A DNA stretch of 64,000 bases from Streptomyces griseoviridis (lineage in GTDB: Bacteria; Actinomycetota; Actinomycetes; Streptomycetales; Streptomycetaceae), in assembly GCF_005222485.1 (NCBI RefSeq), contig NZ_CP029078.1:6573501-6637500 (forward strand). The letters run 5' to 3'. The notes under the pieces are model-generated. The model worked only from the letters and a program-made list of their open reading frames with translations. It did not search any database and had not been told where the DNA came from. Positions 14,859 to 23,088 of the stretch are shown here, one piece after another. How positions within the stretch are numbered: the stretch's first letter is position 1; every line of letters begins with the position of its first letter. The position numbers were made by a program, and so were the translations under genes.

Positions 14859-15940
14859 CGGGCGCTCCCCAGAGCGGTCAGCGGGTCGACGGAGGTGATG
14901 CGGCGGACGGAGAGGGCGGCGCCGAGCACGCCGAGGAGGATGATCACGACCGCCGGGACCAGGACGGTCCCCGGGGTGAGGACGAACGGCACGGCACCGC
15001 CGGACAGGACGGCCCCGACGGCGGCGGCGGTGCCGGTGCCGATCAGGGTGCCGCCGACGAGCAGGACCACGGCCTGGCCGAGGGCGTCCTTGAGCAGCCC
15101 GCCGGTGGAGGCGCCCAGCGCTTTGAGGACGGCGACGTCGCCGCTCCGCTGGATGGTCCAGACGGTGAAGAAGGCCCCGATGACCAGGGCGGAGATGGCG
15201 AACAGGAAGCCCCGCATCAACTGGAGGGAGCCGTTCTCGGAGGCGTAGGAGCCGATCGCGGACAGCGAGTCGCCGGTGGCGACCGTCCTGGTGCCCGCCC
15301 GGTCGTCGACGGCCGCCGTGTCGGCCGACGCGGTGGTGTCCAGGGCGATGACGGTCGCGGTCGGGCCCGTCCCGCCACCGGGCGGCGCGGTCCTCCTCCA
15401 GGTGTCGAGGCTGGTCCAGATCACCGGGGTGTGGCTGAAGTGGGCGTCGCCCTGGACGGCGGCCACCGTCAGCCGCCTGCCCGCCAGGGTGACGGAGTCG
15501 CCGGCCCGCACGCCGAGCCCTTCGGCGGCCGCCGTCGACAGCACCACCGCGCGGTCGGTGATCGCGTCGCCGTGCGGGGCGAGGCGGGAGCCGGGCTCGA
15601 CGCCGAAGGCCGAGACCCCGGTGCTCCGGGCGCCCGCCGTGGCCCGGGTCGTGGTGATCCCCAGCGGCTCGGCGCTCTCGACGCCCGGCGCCGCGGACCA
15701 CAGCCGCCACTGCCGCTCGGTGACCGTGGAGTCCGCGAACGACAGGGACTGGCCGCCGCCGGGCGCCTGGAAGGCGATCGCGTCGGCGGGCAGGGAGGTG
15801 ATCGCGGAGACGTTCTGCCGGCCGAGGCCGGCCGTCAGCCCGGACAGCAGCCCGACCAGCAGGGTGATCAGCACGATGACGGTCCCCATCAGGGCGAACC
15901 GCCCCTTGGCGAATCTCAGGTCTCTCCAGGCGACAAACAC
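14855..15940 (-). CDS. FtsX-like ABC transporter permease (MacB type)
   Basis: A 361-residue permease of the FtsX/MacB type. One N-terminal membrane helix (GTVIVLITLLVGLLSGLTAG) is followed by a large extracytoplasmic domain (about residues 45-245) and three C-terminal helices, the first beginning near GFLFAISALVIGAFF. A basic, degenerate RRITSVDPLTAL tail is the family ending. I choose GTG at 15940 because homologues begin with FVAWRDLRFAKGR; the open frame reaches GTG at 16021 without a ribosome site. It is the first gene of a two-gene operon with its ATPase. The 173 bases to the divergent kinase gene should hold both promoters. Confidence 0.88.
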   Translation of the reverse strand: MFVAWRDLRFAKGRFALMGTVIVLITLLVGLLSGLTAGLGRQNVSAITSLPADAIAFQAPGGGQSLSFADSTVTERQWRLWSAAPGVESAEPLGITTTRATAGARSTGVSAFGVEPGSRLAPHGDAITDRAVVLSTAAAEGLGVRAGDSVTLAGRRLTVAAVQGDAHFSHTPVIWTSLDTWRRTAPPGGGTGPTATVIALDTTASADTAAVDDRAGTRTVATGDSLSAIGSYASENGSLQLMRGFLFAISALVIGAFFTVWTIQRSGDVAVLKALGASTGGLLKDALGQAVVLLVGGTLIGTGTAAAVGAVLSGGAVPFVLTPGTVLVPAVVIILLGVLGAALSVRRITSVDPLTALGSAR

Positions 15941-16113
15941 GGCCTCGGCCCGTCCTCTCCAGCGGTTCAAACGGCTACCACCCCACCCTCGCCGCGGGAC
16001 CCCCGTCCGCGCGTCCGGCACAGGAGGGCACCCGGCGGGCCGAAAGACGGCGCGCGGGTTCCCACTTTCGACAGAGGCCGCCGGGCGCCCGCCTCCGTAA
16101 CCTGGGACGCACT

Positions 16114-17319
16114 GTGACGACCGCCGCCCCCGCCCTGACCCCGACCACCCGAGCCCTCGCCTGGTGCCTGCACCTGCTGGTCATCGGCCTGCTCGCGCTG
16201 GCCGCGGGCCGGGCCGTGGCCGACGGCCGGCCGCACGCCGGATGGATCGTCGCCGCGTCGGCCGTCTGCGCACTGGTGTACGCGGTCGGGCCCGCGCTGC
16301 CCCGGGTACGCCGCTCGCGGCAGGCCGCCGCGCTGTGGCTGGCCGCCGTGGGCGCCTGCTGGCTGGTGCTGCTCGCCCTCTCCCCGGACGCCGTGTGGGT
16401 CGCCTTCCCGCTGTACTTCCTCCAGCTGCACCTGCTGCCCCGCCGCGCGGGACCGGTGGCCGTGGCCGTCACCGCCGCCGCGGCCGTCGCGGGCTTCGCC
16501 GCGCACCAGCACTCCCTCACCCCCGCCGTGGTCATCGGGCCCGCGCTCGGCGCCGCCGTGGCCGTCGCCGTGGTGCGGGGCTACCAGGCCCTCTACCGGG
16601 AGAGCGAACAGCGCCGCCGGCTGATCGAGGAACTCACCGCCACCCGCGCCGACCTGGCCGCCGCCCAGCACACCGCCGGTGTGCTCGCCGAACGCGACCG
16701 CCTGGCGCGCGAGATCCACGACACCCTCGCCCAGGGCCTGTCCAGCATCCAACTGCTGCTGCGCGCCGCCGAACGCGCCCTGCCCCAGGCGCCGCGGAGC
16801 GCCGCCGGCTACGTCGACCAGGCGCGGCAGGCCGCCGTCGACAACCTCGCCGAGGCCCGCCGTTTCGTCGCCGCCCTCGTCCCGCCCACGCTGGAAGGCA
16901 CCACCCTGGCCGACGCCCTCGACCGCCTGTGCGCCACCACCTCCGCCAGGCACCGGCTCACCGCGCGCTTCCACCTCGCCGGCGACCCCGCCCCGCTCGC
17001 CACCGCCCACGAGGTCGCGCTGCTGCGCATCGCCCAGTCCGCGCTGGCGAACACCGTTCACCACGCCGGGGCCACCACCGCCGACGTCACCCTCACCCAC
17101 CTCGGTGACCACGTCGCCCTCGACGTCGTCGACGACGGGCGCGGCTTCGACCCCGCCCGGCTGCCCGCCCCCGACCCCGGGAGCGGCGGCTTCGGACTGG
17201 CCGCCATGCGGGCCCGCGCCGACGCCCTCGGCGGCACCCTCACCATCGAATCAGCCTCCGGCCACGGCACCGCCCTGGCCGTCCGACTGCCCCTCACCCA
17301 GCCCGAGGCCCGCCCGTGA
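16114..17319 (+). CDS. NarL-type sensor histidine kinase
   Basis: A 401-residue membrane kinase. The first ~155 residues hold about five hydrophobic segments with little outside the membrane, so it may sense events within the bilayer. A coiled region leads to the HisKA_3 domain with H202 in LAREIHDTLAQGL, then a HATPase domain with N-box ALANTVHHAG and the G-box DDGRGFDP. Its GTG stop-start overlap (GTGA) couples it to the response regulator. It is divergent from an FtsX-type ABC exporter, a frequent layout in which the pair turns on the exporter in response to cell-envelope stress. Confidence 0.92.
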   Translation: MTTAAPALTPTTRALAWCLHLLVIGLLALAAGRAVADGRPHAGWIVAASAVCALVYAVGPALPRVRRSRQAAALWLAAVGACWLVLLALSPDAVWVAFPLYFLQLHLLPRRAGPVAVAVTAAAAVAGFAAHQHSLTPAVVIGPALGAAVAVAVVRGYQALYRESEQRRRLIEELTATRADLAAAQHTAGVLAERDRLAREIHDTLAQGLSSIQLLLRAAERALPQAPRSAAGYVDQARQAAVDNLAEARRFVAALVPPTLEGTTLADALDRLCATTSARHRLTARFHLAGDPAPLATAHEVALLRIAQSALANTVHHAGATTADVTLTHLGDHVALDVVDDGRGFDPARLPAPDPGSGGFGLAAMRARADALGGTLTIESASGHGTALAVRLPLTQPEARP

Positions 17320-17954
17320 CCGACGACACCCCCATCCGCCTGCTCCTGGCCGACGACCACCCCGTCGTCCGGGCAGGACTGCGCGCCGTGCTCGAAACCG
17401 AACCCGGCCTCGTCGTGACGGCCGAGGCCGCCACCGCCGAGGACGCCGTGGCCCGCGCCGCCGAGGGCGACATCGACGTCGTCCTCATGGACCTGCGGTT
17501 CGGCCGGGGCATGGGCGGCGCCGAGGCCACCGCCCGGATCACCGCCAGGCCCGGAGCCCCCCGGGTGCTGATCGTCACCACCTACGACACCGACGCCGAC
17601 ACCCTGCACGCCATCGAGGCAGGCGCCACCGGCTACCTCCTCAAGGACGCGCCGCCCGAGGAGCTGGCCGCCGCCGTCCGCACCGCGGCCGCCGGACGCA
17701 CCACCCTCGCGCCCACCGTCGCCGACCGGCTGATGAACCGGCTGCGCACCCCCGGCACGTCGTTGACCCGACGCGAGGTCGAGGTCCTGACGCTGGTCGC
17801 GGACGGCCTGTCCAACCAGGCCGTCGGCGCCCGCCTCCATCTGACCGAAGGCACCGTCAAGTCCCACCTCGCCCGCGTCTTCACCAAACTCGACGTCGAC
17901 TCCCGCACCGCCGCCGTCGCCGCCGCCACCGACCTCGGCCTCATCCGCCGCTGA
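17316..17954 (+). CDS. NarL/FixJ family response regulator
   Basis: A 212-residue regulator. The receiver domain (about 7-125) has acidic D13/D14, phosphorylation site D59 in VVLMDLRFG and the conserved Lys in GYLLKDAPP. The C-terminal LuxR-type helix-turn-helix (about 147-208) shows LTRREVEVLTLVADGLSNQ and GTVKSHLARVFTKL. It is the cognate partner of the overlapping kinase and a candidate activator of the divergent ABC transporter. Confidence 0.94.
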   Translation: MTDDTPIRLLLADDHPVVRAGLRAVLETEPGLVVTAEAATAEDAVARAAEGDIDVVLMDLRFGRGMGGAEATARITARPGAPRVLIVTTYDTDADTLHAIEAGATGYLLKDAPPEELAAAVRTAAAGRTTLAPTVADRLMNRLRTPGTSLTRREVEVLTLVADGLSNQAVGARLHLTEGTVKSHLARVFTKLDVDSRTAAVAAATDLGLIRR

Positions 17955-17994
17955 CCCGAGCGCGCGGCGGCGCGCAGGACACCGGCCGGCGGTG

Positions 17995-18702
17995 CTACCA
18001 GCGGACCGTCCGCCCCTGGTGGTCGAGGTACTGGAGTCCGCCCTTGCCCGACTGCGCCTCGATCGTGTCGACCACGCGCGGGATGCTCTGGTCGACCGTC
18101 AGGGGCGCGGCCGGGCCGCCCAGGCCGGTGCGCACCCAGCCGGGCGCGATGAGCAGCAGGGTGCGCGGGTCGTCGGCGCGGCGGGCGGCGAAGCTGCGCA
18201 TCAACTGGTTCAGCGCGGACTTGCTCGCCCGGTAGACCTCGAAGCCGCCGCGCTCGTTGTCGGCGACGCTGCCCTGACCCGACGACATCACCCCGATCGT
18301 GCCGCGCGGCGCGACGAGGTCGCGCAGCGCCTCGACGACCCGCATCGGGCTCAGCGCGTTGGTCACCATGAGATGCGTGAAGGTGTCCGTGGAGACGTCG
18401 GCGACCGTCTCCTCGGGGCCGTTGGTCACCCCCGCGTTGACGAACAGCAGGTCGAACACCGTCCCCGCGAGCCGGTCGTGGAGCACCGCGACCTCCTCGG
18501 GGACGGTGATGTCGACGGACTCCACCCGCAGCCTGCCGTCCGAGGAGTCGGCCAGGTCGTGCAGGCCGGTGCGGCCAAAACCGCGCACGGTGCCGGTCAC
18601 CCGCCACCCCCTGGCCAGGTACTCGGCGGCCAGCGCGAGGCCGAGACCGCGGGACGCGCCGATGATGAGGGCGGACCTGTCGGTGGTGGGGGTGCTGGTC
18701 AT
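17995..18702 (-). CDS. short-chain dehydrogenase/reductase (SDR)
   Basis: A 235-residue classical SDR enzyme. The NAD(P) motif is GASRGLG (about 16-22), then LLFVNAG, a catalytic Ser in VMSSGQGS and YRASK, where Tyr and Lys act in hydride transfer. The ATG at 18702 has GAGGA upstream at a proper distance. The substrate is unknown; the sequence resembles Streptomyces SDRs annotated as C-factor-like. It converges with the response regulator gene, with 40 bases between, and appears to be a single-gene unit. Confidence 0.9.
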   Translation of the reverse strand: MTSTPTTDRSALIIGASRGLGLALAAEYLARGWRVTGTVRGFGRTGLHDLADSSDGRLRVESVDITVPEEVAVLHDRLAGTVFDLLFVNAGVTNGPEETVADVSTDTFTHLMVTNALSPMRVVEALRDLVAPRGTIGVMSSGQGSVADNERGGFEVYRASKSALNQLMRSFAARRADDPRTLLLIAPGWVRTGLGGPAAPLTVDQSIPRVVDTIEAQSGKGGLQYLDHQGRTVRW

Positions 18703-18891
18703 CGTCGATCCTCGCTCCCGGGGACGCGGCTGAGAGCGAGCGTAGTGGGAGGGGGCGTCCCGCGCAGGCCCGCGGGTTCCGCTGGCGCCCGGCCCTGGTG
18801 CGGCGCCTCGCGCGCCCCCGCGCACGCTCTGCCGGTCGCCGTCGGCCGCGCACGACAGTGGGGACAGCCGTCGTCGGAGGACGCCGACGAC

Positions 18892-18912
18892 GCGACAAGC
18901 GACAAGCGACAA
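18892..18912. repeat. three GCGACAA heptamers before the I36 gene
   Basis: The heptamer GCGACAA is repeated exactly three times and runs into the AAGGGA ribosome site of the next gene. Slippage here could alter the leader. Confidence 0.7.
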
Positions 18913-18925
18913 GGGAACGATCTCC

Positions 18926-19324
18926 ATGCGCCGTGTCACCTCACTCGTCATCACCTCGCTCGCCCTCGTGGCGGCCCTCGGCACCGCCCCCGCCGTCTCC
19001 GCCGCCCCGGCCCCCGCGCCCGCCCCCGCGGCCCGAGCCGCCGCCGCGGTCTTCCGCTGCGATCCCGGGCACTTCTGCATCTACAGCGGCTGGGGCGGCG
19101 CGGGCAGCCGCTGCCAGTGGACGTCGGCGCGGGTGGCGAACACCGCCGACGGGTGCGCCTTCATCCGGCGCGGCAAGAAGGTGCTGTCCCTCTGGAACGG
19201 CACCGGACACCGCATCCAGTACTACAAGCAGACCAACTTCCAGGCGCGTGTCGGTTCGACGGCCGCCGGCCACGGCGGCAACCTCCAGGGCAGCTACCAG
19301 ATCCGCTCCTTCAAGAAGCAGTAG
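18926..19324 (+). CDS. secreted peptidase inhibitor family I36 protein
   Basis: A 132-residue secreted protein. A Sec signal peptide (basic start, hydrophobic core, cleavage near VSAAP at about 26) is followed by a Pro-Ala spacer and a compact domain with FRCDPGHFCIYSGWGG, a conserved WNGTG turn and paired cysteines, as in the I36 (SMPI-like) beta-gamma-crystallin fold. Members inhibit secreted metalloproteases or act as small structural proteins outside the cell. The ATG at 18926 follows AAGGGA. It is a single gene; the chaplin gene starts 180 bases downstream. Confidence 0.85.
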   Translation: MRRVTSLVITSLALVAALGTAPAVSAAPAPAPAPAARAAAAVFRCDPGHFCIYSGWGGAGSRCQWTSARVANTADGCAFIRRGKKVLSLWNGTGHRIQYYKQTNFQARVGSTAAGHGGNLQGSYQIRSFKKQ

Positions 19325-19503
19325 CCGCCGCCGGGTTCGGGTGCGGGGCGGGCGCGGGATTGTCGGGCACCGCGCCCGTCGAGCGGCCTCCGACAGGCGA
19401 CGGCGGACGGAAGAACACCCGTCCGGCTCACCAGCGCGCGCGGTCGGGCGTGGCGGGCGGTGTGATGGGAACGTCCCCGCAAGCAGTTCCACGGAGGTAC
19501 TCC

Positions 19504-19743
19504 ATGCGCATGCGTTCCCTGGCCACGACCGCCGCTCTGGCGGGCGCCCTGACACTGCTCGGTGCCACGGCGGCCCAGGCCGACCCCGACCCCACCGTCG
19601 GCACGGCGGTCGGCAGCCCCGGCGTCCTGTCCGGAGACGTCATCCAGGTCCCGATCGAGATCCCGGTCAACCTGTGCGGCAACAGCATCGACATCGTCGG
19701 TCTGCTGAACCCCACCGCGGGCAACGCCTGCGTCAACGGCTGA
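19504..19743 (+). CDS. short chaplin (aerial-hypha surface protein)
   Basis: A 79-residue secreted protein: a Sec signal ending at about TAAQA, then one chaplin domain with the hallmark SPGVLSGDVIQVPI, NLCGNSIDIVGLLNP and a closing GNACVN. Chaplins assemble into amyloid fibres on aerial hyphae and spores and lower surface tension. Two conserved cysteines would form a disulfide. There is no LPXTG sorting signal, so it is of the short class. The ATG at 19504 follows GGAGG. This family is nearly confined to spore-forming actinomycetes and supports the Streptomyces assignment. Confidence 0.93.
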   Translation: MRMRSLATTAALAGALTLLGATAAQADPDPTVGTAVGSPGVLSGDVIQVPIEIPVNLCGNSIDIVGLLNPTAGNACVNG

Positions 19744-19880
19744 CCCGTCGGCTGTCACAGCCGGGCTCGGACAGGCCCCGTCGCGCCAGGTGCGCGACGG
19801 GGCCCTCGTCCGCGGTGGATGCGCCGCACGGTCCGGGGCAGTCTTGAGGGGTCCGCCCCAGACCCCGGCAGGAAACGTCC

Positions 19881-20240
19881 ATGGACTGCTCACGTACGCC
19901 CGACCCGCTCCCCCCGGACCCGCGTCCCGCCCCCGACGCCGAAGTACGGCGGCTGGAGACGGAGGTCGCGCACCTGCACGAGGCGGTCGCCTCGCACGCC
20001 GTCGTCGACCAGGCGATCGGCGTCGTCGTCGCACTGGCGAAGACCACGCCCGCCAGGGGGTTCGAGGTGCTCCGTGAGATCTGCTGGCACACCGACGTCG
20101 AGCTGCGCGCGGTCGCCGCGCACCTCATCGGCTGGACCCAGGGCGAACCCCTGCCCGCCGAGGTCGCCCGCGCCCTCGACACCGCCGTCGAACGCCTCGG
20201 CTCCGACGGCGACGGCACGCCCCCGCACACCGTCGTCTGA
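19881..20240 (+). CDS. ANTAR domain protein (RNA-binding antiterminator type)
   Basis: A 119-residue protein: a short coiled coil (AEVRRLETEVAHLHEAV) followed by an ANTAR-type three-helix bundle with VVDQAIGVVVALAKTTPARGFEVLREI. ANTAR domains bind paired hairpins in nascent RNA and prevent termination. No receiver or GAF domain is attached, so it would need a partner for signal input or act constitutively. The ATG at 19881 is preceded by CAGGAAA. The stop codon lies within a 28-bp tandem duplication. Confidence 0.8.
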   Translation: MDCSRTPDPLPPDPRPAPDAEVRRLETEVAHLHEAVASHAVVDQAIGVVVALAKTTPARGFEVLREICWHTDVELRAVAAHLIGWTQGEPLPAEVARALDTAVERLGSDGDGTPPHTVV

Positions 20241-20278
20241 CGGCACGCCCCCGCACACCGCCGGCTGACGGCACCGCC
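20211..20278. repeat. 28-bp tandem duplication over the ANTAR gene stop
   Basis: GACGGCACGCCCCCGCACACCG plus six bases occurs at 20211-20238 and 20239-20266, with a third partial copy beginning at 20267. The first copy codes for the last residues of the ANTAR protein and the others are non-coding, so this looks like recent slippage. Confidence 0.85.
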
Positions 20279-20282
20279 CGGC

Positions 20283-20897
20283 TCAGCCGATCCCGGAGGG
20301 TTCCCGCTCCGCCCGGTCGCCCCGGCCGACCGTCGCCGCCCAGATGACGGCGGACGGCGCCGTCACCACCACGGATCCCGGCCGGTGGGACGCCCTGAGG
20401 GAGATCTCGTGGTACGCCACCTCCGGCACGACGCCACCGCACCGCAGCCGGTAGGAAACCGCCACGGTCGGCACGTCGACGGAGACCGAGCCCTCACCCT
20501 GGCAACTCACCGCCACGATGAGGGCCTTGCCCCGTGCGCCGCCCGTGTACCCCAGCCGCCCGTCACCCCGAACCGCCTCCTGCCGCCCGGCGACCGTCTC
20601 CCCCGCACCGTCGAGACGCGGCGGCTCGACGGTGCGTTGGACGGCGGCGGGGCGCGGAACGTCGGCGGAACGGCGAACTTCGGCGGAACGGGGCTGCCGC
20701 GCACCGGTCGCGGCGGTGGCCGGGGGGTCTTCGCCGGGGGTGGAGGGGGCGTGGGTCGGCGTGCAGGCCGTCGCCGCCAGGAGCGTCAGGAACGTCAGAA
20801 GTGGCAGAAGTGGCAGAGGTGTCCGGTGTGGCACCGGTGCCAGGACGCGGGCCACGGGTCGGGCGGCCGGGGGTCCTGTCGGGCGGGCGATGTCCAT
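20283..20897 (-). CDS. lipoprotein of unknown function
   Basis: A 204-residue predicted lipoprotein. An unusually long N-region (about 30 residues) precedes a Leu-rich core (LLPLLTFLTLLAATAC) with the acylated Cys at about residue 48. A Pro/Ala/Arg-rich low-complexity stretch follows, and then a C-terminal beta domain beginning at GKALIVAVSCQGEGSVSV with a second cysteine in YRLRCGG, possibly disulfide-linked. A shorter start inside the N-region is possible, but ATG at 20897 has GGAGG 7 bases upstream. The beta domain resembles other uncharacterised Streptomyces lipoproteins. It converges with the ANTAR gene. Confidence 0.75.
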   Translation of the reverse strand: MDIARPTGPPAARPVARVLAPVPHRTPLPLLPLLTFLTLLAATACTPTHAPSTPGEDPPATAATGARQPRSAEVRRSADVPRPAAVQRTVEPPRLDGAGETVAGRQEAVRGDGRLGYTGGARGKALIVAVSCQGEGSVSVDVPTVAVSYRLRCGGVVPEVAYHEISLRASHRPGSVVVTAPSAVIWAATVGRGDRAEREPSGIG

Positions 20898-21238
20898 GGC
20901 GCGGCCTCCGGGTGCCGGACCGCCCCCCTGGCGATCACGCACCAGGGACTGTACGGACCGATCCCGGGTGCCACCAGGGAGCGGGCCCTCCGCCGCCACG
21001 GTCGACCACGGGTGGCGGGGAGGAGAGGCCCGGTCGGCGGCCCGGCTCCCAGCCCGGTCAGCGGCCTGACGCCTGGCCCGTGGGACCGCCCGGCTCCCGG
21101 CCCGGTTGCCGCAACCCTGTCGTCGGGCCGGCCCGGGTCCGGCGGCGTCGTCCGGCGGGCGCTCCTCGCCGAGGACGACGACGGACGGGCCCCGCCGGCC
21201 GGTCTGTCCGTGGCCCACCGGGCTCCGCGAGGGCGGCT
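20898..21238. other. gap without a supported gene
   Basis: Between the lipoprotein start and the antitoxin terminator I see only GC-rich sequence without a frame of good coding character. The lipoprotein promoter should be here, but no clear hexamers stand out. Confidence 0.5.
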
Positions 21239-21276
21239 CCCGGGAGCGGGAAGCGGGCCCGGCTCCCGCTCCCGGG
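21239..21276 (-). terminator. strong terminator hairpin after the antitoxin-like gene
   Basis: CCCGGGAGCGGGA pairs with TCCCGCTCCCGGG around a 12-base loop, 13 perfect pairs. It lies 28 bases beyond the stop of the minus-strand antitoxin-like gene. No T-run follows, which is usual for high-GC actinomycete terminators. Confidence 0.8.
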
Positions 21277-21303
21277 GGCCGGGCCCGCCCGCTGCGGAAG
21301 CCG

Positions 21304-21501
21304 TCAGTCCTTGGTGGCGCCGAGCTTTCCGATGTAGTCCTGCGCCTTGTCGACGGCGGTGTCGATCTTGTCGGAGTGCTTGCCCTCGGTCTTGTCGTCG
21401 ATGAAGTCGCCGACCTTCTCCAGACCGTCGGAGATCTTGTCGCCGTGGTCCTCGGCGATGTCCTCGATCTTGTCCTTGAGGTTCTTGAGGTGCTCAAGCA
21501 T
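21304..21501 (-). CDS. MT0933-type antitoxin-like small protein
   Basis: A 65-residue, highly charged helical protein (Lys, Asp and Glu rich; HLKNLKDKIEDIAEDHGDK) of the MT0933/Rv0909 antitoxin family. In mycobacteria the relative neutralises a neighbouring toxin. No toxin gene is visible next to this one, and such orphan copies are common in Streptomyces and may be stress proteins. AT content is higher than in neighbours because of the Lys/Asp codons. The ATG at 21501 has AGAGGA upstream. The gene has its own terminator, so it is monocistronic. Confidence 0.8.
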   Translation of the reverse strand: MLEHLKNLKDKIEDIAEDHGDKISDGLEKVGDFIDDKTEGKHSDKIDTAVDKAQDYIGKLGATKD

Positions 21502-21618
21502 GCGAACCGGTTCCTCTACAAGGGTGTAGTAGCGTGGCTCGCAATGATCGCACCGCCTCCCCCGAGGCTGTCCAGTCCGCTTGGGCCGTACGGGAGTTGA
21601 CCCGTCCCGCCGGCGGTG

Positions 21619-21975
21619 TCAGCGGCGGGCCAGCCGGCGTTCACCGCCCGCGCCCGTCGTGTACTCCAGCGCGTAGTGGGCGAAGACGGCCGGTTCGTCC
21701 GTGGCCAGCAGCTCGCCGTCGGTGTCGATCGACGGGGCCTGTTTCACCGTGTCCTTGTCGTGGATCACGATCAGCTGGTCCGGGGCGACGGTCGCGCCCG
21801 CGAGCGGCACGAAGACCAGCCTGCGGCGGCCGAGCAGTCCTACCGTCACGGTGGCGAACGAGGGCTCGTCCGTCGCCGTGTCGACATAGACGGACTCCAG
21901 GGTGCCGATCTTGGAACCGCTGGGGTCGACCACGTCGTGGCCTCGCCATTCACGGATATCGCCTGCTTCGAACAT
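21619..21975 (-). CDS. PRC-barrel domain protein
   Basis: A 118-residue cytosolic protein. The N-terminal 80 residues are a PRC-barrel: GHDVVDPSGSKIGTLESVYVD, then ATVTVGLLGRRRLVFVPL and a QLIVIHDKDTV strand. PRC-barrels occur in RimM and photosynthetic reaction centre H subunits; stand-alone copies in actinomycetes are stress-induced proteins of unknown action. The ATG at 21975 is preceded by a strong GGAGGAGGT. It is divergent from the NfeD-like/flotillin pair, with about 180 bases between. Confidence 0.88.
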   Translation of the reverse strand: MFEAGDIREWRGHDVVDPSGSKIGTLESVYVDTATDEPSFATVTVGLLGRRRLVFVPLAGATVAPDQLIVIHDKDTVKQAPSIDTDGELLATDEPAVFAHYALEYTTGAGGERRLARR

Positions 21976-22156
21976 GGTGGACCTCCTCCCCCACCGAGTA
22001 CCCCTGATCCCGTCCTTGATGCCTGGGCGGGCCGAGGCCCGAGGCGGCATTAAGGGCGCGTAAAGATTGCCGGGATCAGGCAATGTCGTTGACCCCTTAC
22101 CCATGTGAACATGCTCATGCCGACGGGGGAGAGCAAGGAAGGGCGGGTGGGCGCAC

Positions 22157-22666
22157 ATGACCTGGTTTCTCGGTCTGGGCATCGCGGGGGTCGTCCTCCT
22201 TGCTCTGTCGGTCGTCCTCGACGGGTTGCTCGAAGGTTTCTTCGACGGCCTGCTTGATGGAATGTTCGACGGGCTGCTGTCGCTTCCGGTGATCTCCGGG
22301 TTCATCTCGATGCTCGGGTTCTCCGGAGCGATCGTGCTGGGCACCACCGGCCTCGGCACCCTGGGCGCCGTCGCCGTGGGGGTGCCCGCGGGGGCCGCCG
22401 CCGGCTGGGCCGCGTACCGGCTCAGCAGGGCGCTGATCGACGACAGCTCGGGAGCGGCGCCGAGCGGTGCCGACCTGATCGGCGTGGCCGGCTCCGTGGT
22501 GACCGCCATTCCCGCCGGGGGGTACGGCGAGGTGCTGGTGCGGCTGGCCGGGCAACCGGTCAAGTTCGCCGCCCGCAGCGAGTCGCCGGTGGCGCGCGGG
22601 ACCGAGATCTGGGTCGACCGCACGCTCTCGCATACCGCCGTCTCCGTCCGCCCGGTCGATCACTGA
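22157..22666 (+). CDS. NfeD/YqiJ-like membrane protein partner of flotillin
   Basis: A 169-residue membrane protein. There is one N-terminal helix (FLGLGIAGVVLLALSVVL), a run of aromatic/Asp amphipathic repeats (EGFFDGLLDGMFDGLLS), two further helices up to about residue 95, and a C-terminal OB-like domain (GYGEVLVRLAGQPVKFAARS, then GTEIWVDRTL). This is the plan of NfeD and YqiJ proteins, which are encoded beside flotillins and help them order membrane microdomains. The flotillin gene follows, but after a 422-base gap containing hairpin repeats, so cotranscription is uncertain. The amphipathic FDGLLDG repeats are unusual. Confidence 0.75.
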   Translation: MTWFLGLGIAGVVLLALSVVLDGLLEGFFDGLLDGMFDGLLSLPVISGFISMLGFSGAIVLGTTGLGTLGAVAVGVPAGAAAGWAAYRLSRALIDDSSGAAPSGADLIGVAGSVVTAIPAGGYGEVLVRLAGQPVKFAARSESPVARGTEIWVDRTLSHTAVSVRPVDH

Positions 22667-22782
22667 CCGACGACGGGGACCCGGCCGGGACCGACCTGAC
22701 AGGGCCCCGGCCGGCCATGGACTCCACGCCGCCGGGGCCCCGGCCGGCCGGAGCCCCGACCGGAACCGCCCGGTCAGCCGCA

Positions 22783-22974
22783 GACTCCGACCGCTTCATA
22801 GCCGGTCGGCCGCATAGCCCGACCGCTTCATGACCGGTCGGCCGCAGACTCCGACCGTCTCGCGACCGGTCGGCCGCAGACTCCGACCGTCTCGCGACCG
22901 GTCGGCCGCAGACTCCGACCGTCTCGCGACCGGTCGGCCGCAGACTCCGACCGGGACCGCCCGGTCGACCACCG
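22783..22974. repeat. 32-bp hairpin-forming tandem repeats between NfeD-like and flotillin genes
   Basis: Six copies of a 32-bp unit start at 22783, 22815, 22847, 22879, 22911 and 22943. Copies 3-5 are identical, copies 1-2 differ in the middle, and copy 6 decays. Each unit contains CCGACCG...CGGTCGG, a 7-bp inverted repeat around a 9-base loop, so the array could fold into a chain of hairpins in RNA. The rest of the 422-base gap shows no gene. Confidence 0.9.
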
Positions 22975-23088
22975 ACCCGACCCGACCGGGCCCGACCGCC
23001 ACCGCCGCGCGCGGTGCCGCGCGCCCGCCAGGTCCGTACGTCCGCAGTACCTAGGTGCCGTCCCCAGGGAGGGCCGAGGGGAGACCAC

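Noticed and set aside
21304..21501. Complete toxin-antitoxin pair
   Set aside because: Only the antitoxin-like gene is present; neighbours are a PRC-barrel protein and a lipoprotein.
22783..22974. CRISPR array
   Set aside because: Units are directly adjacent with no unique spacers, and no cas genes are near.
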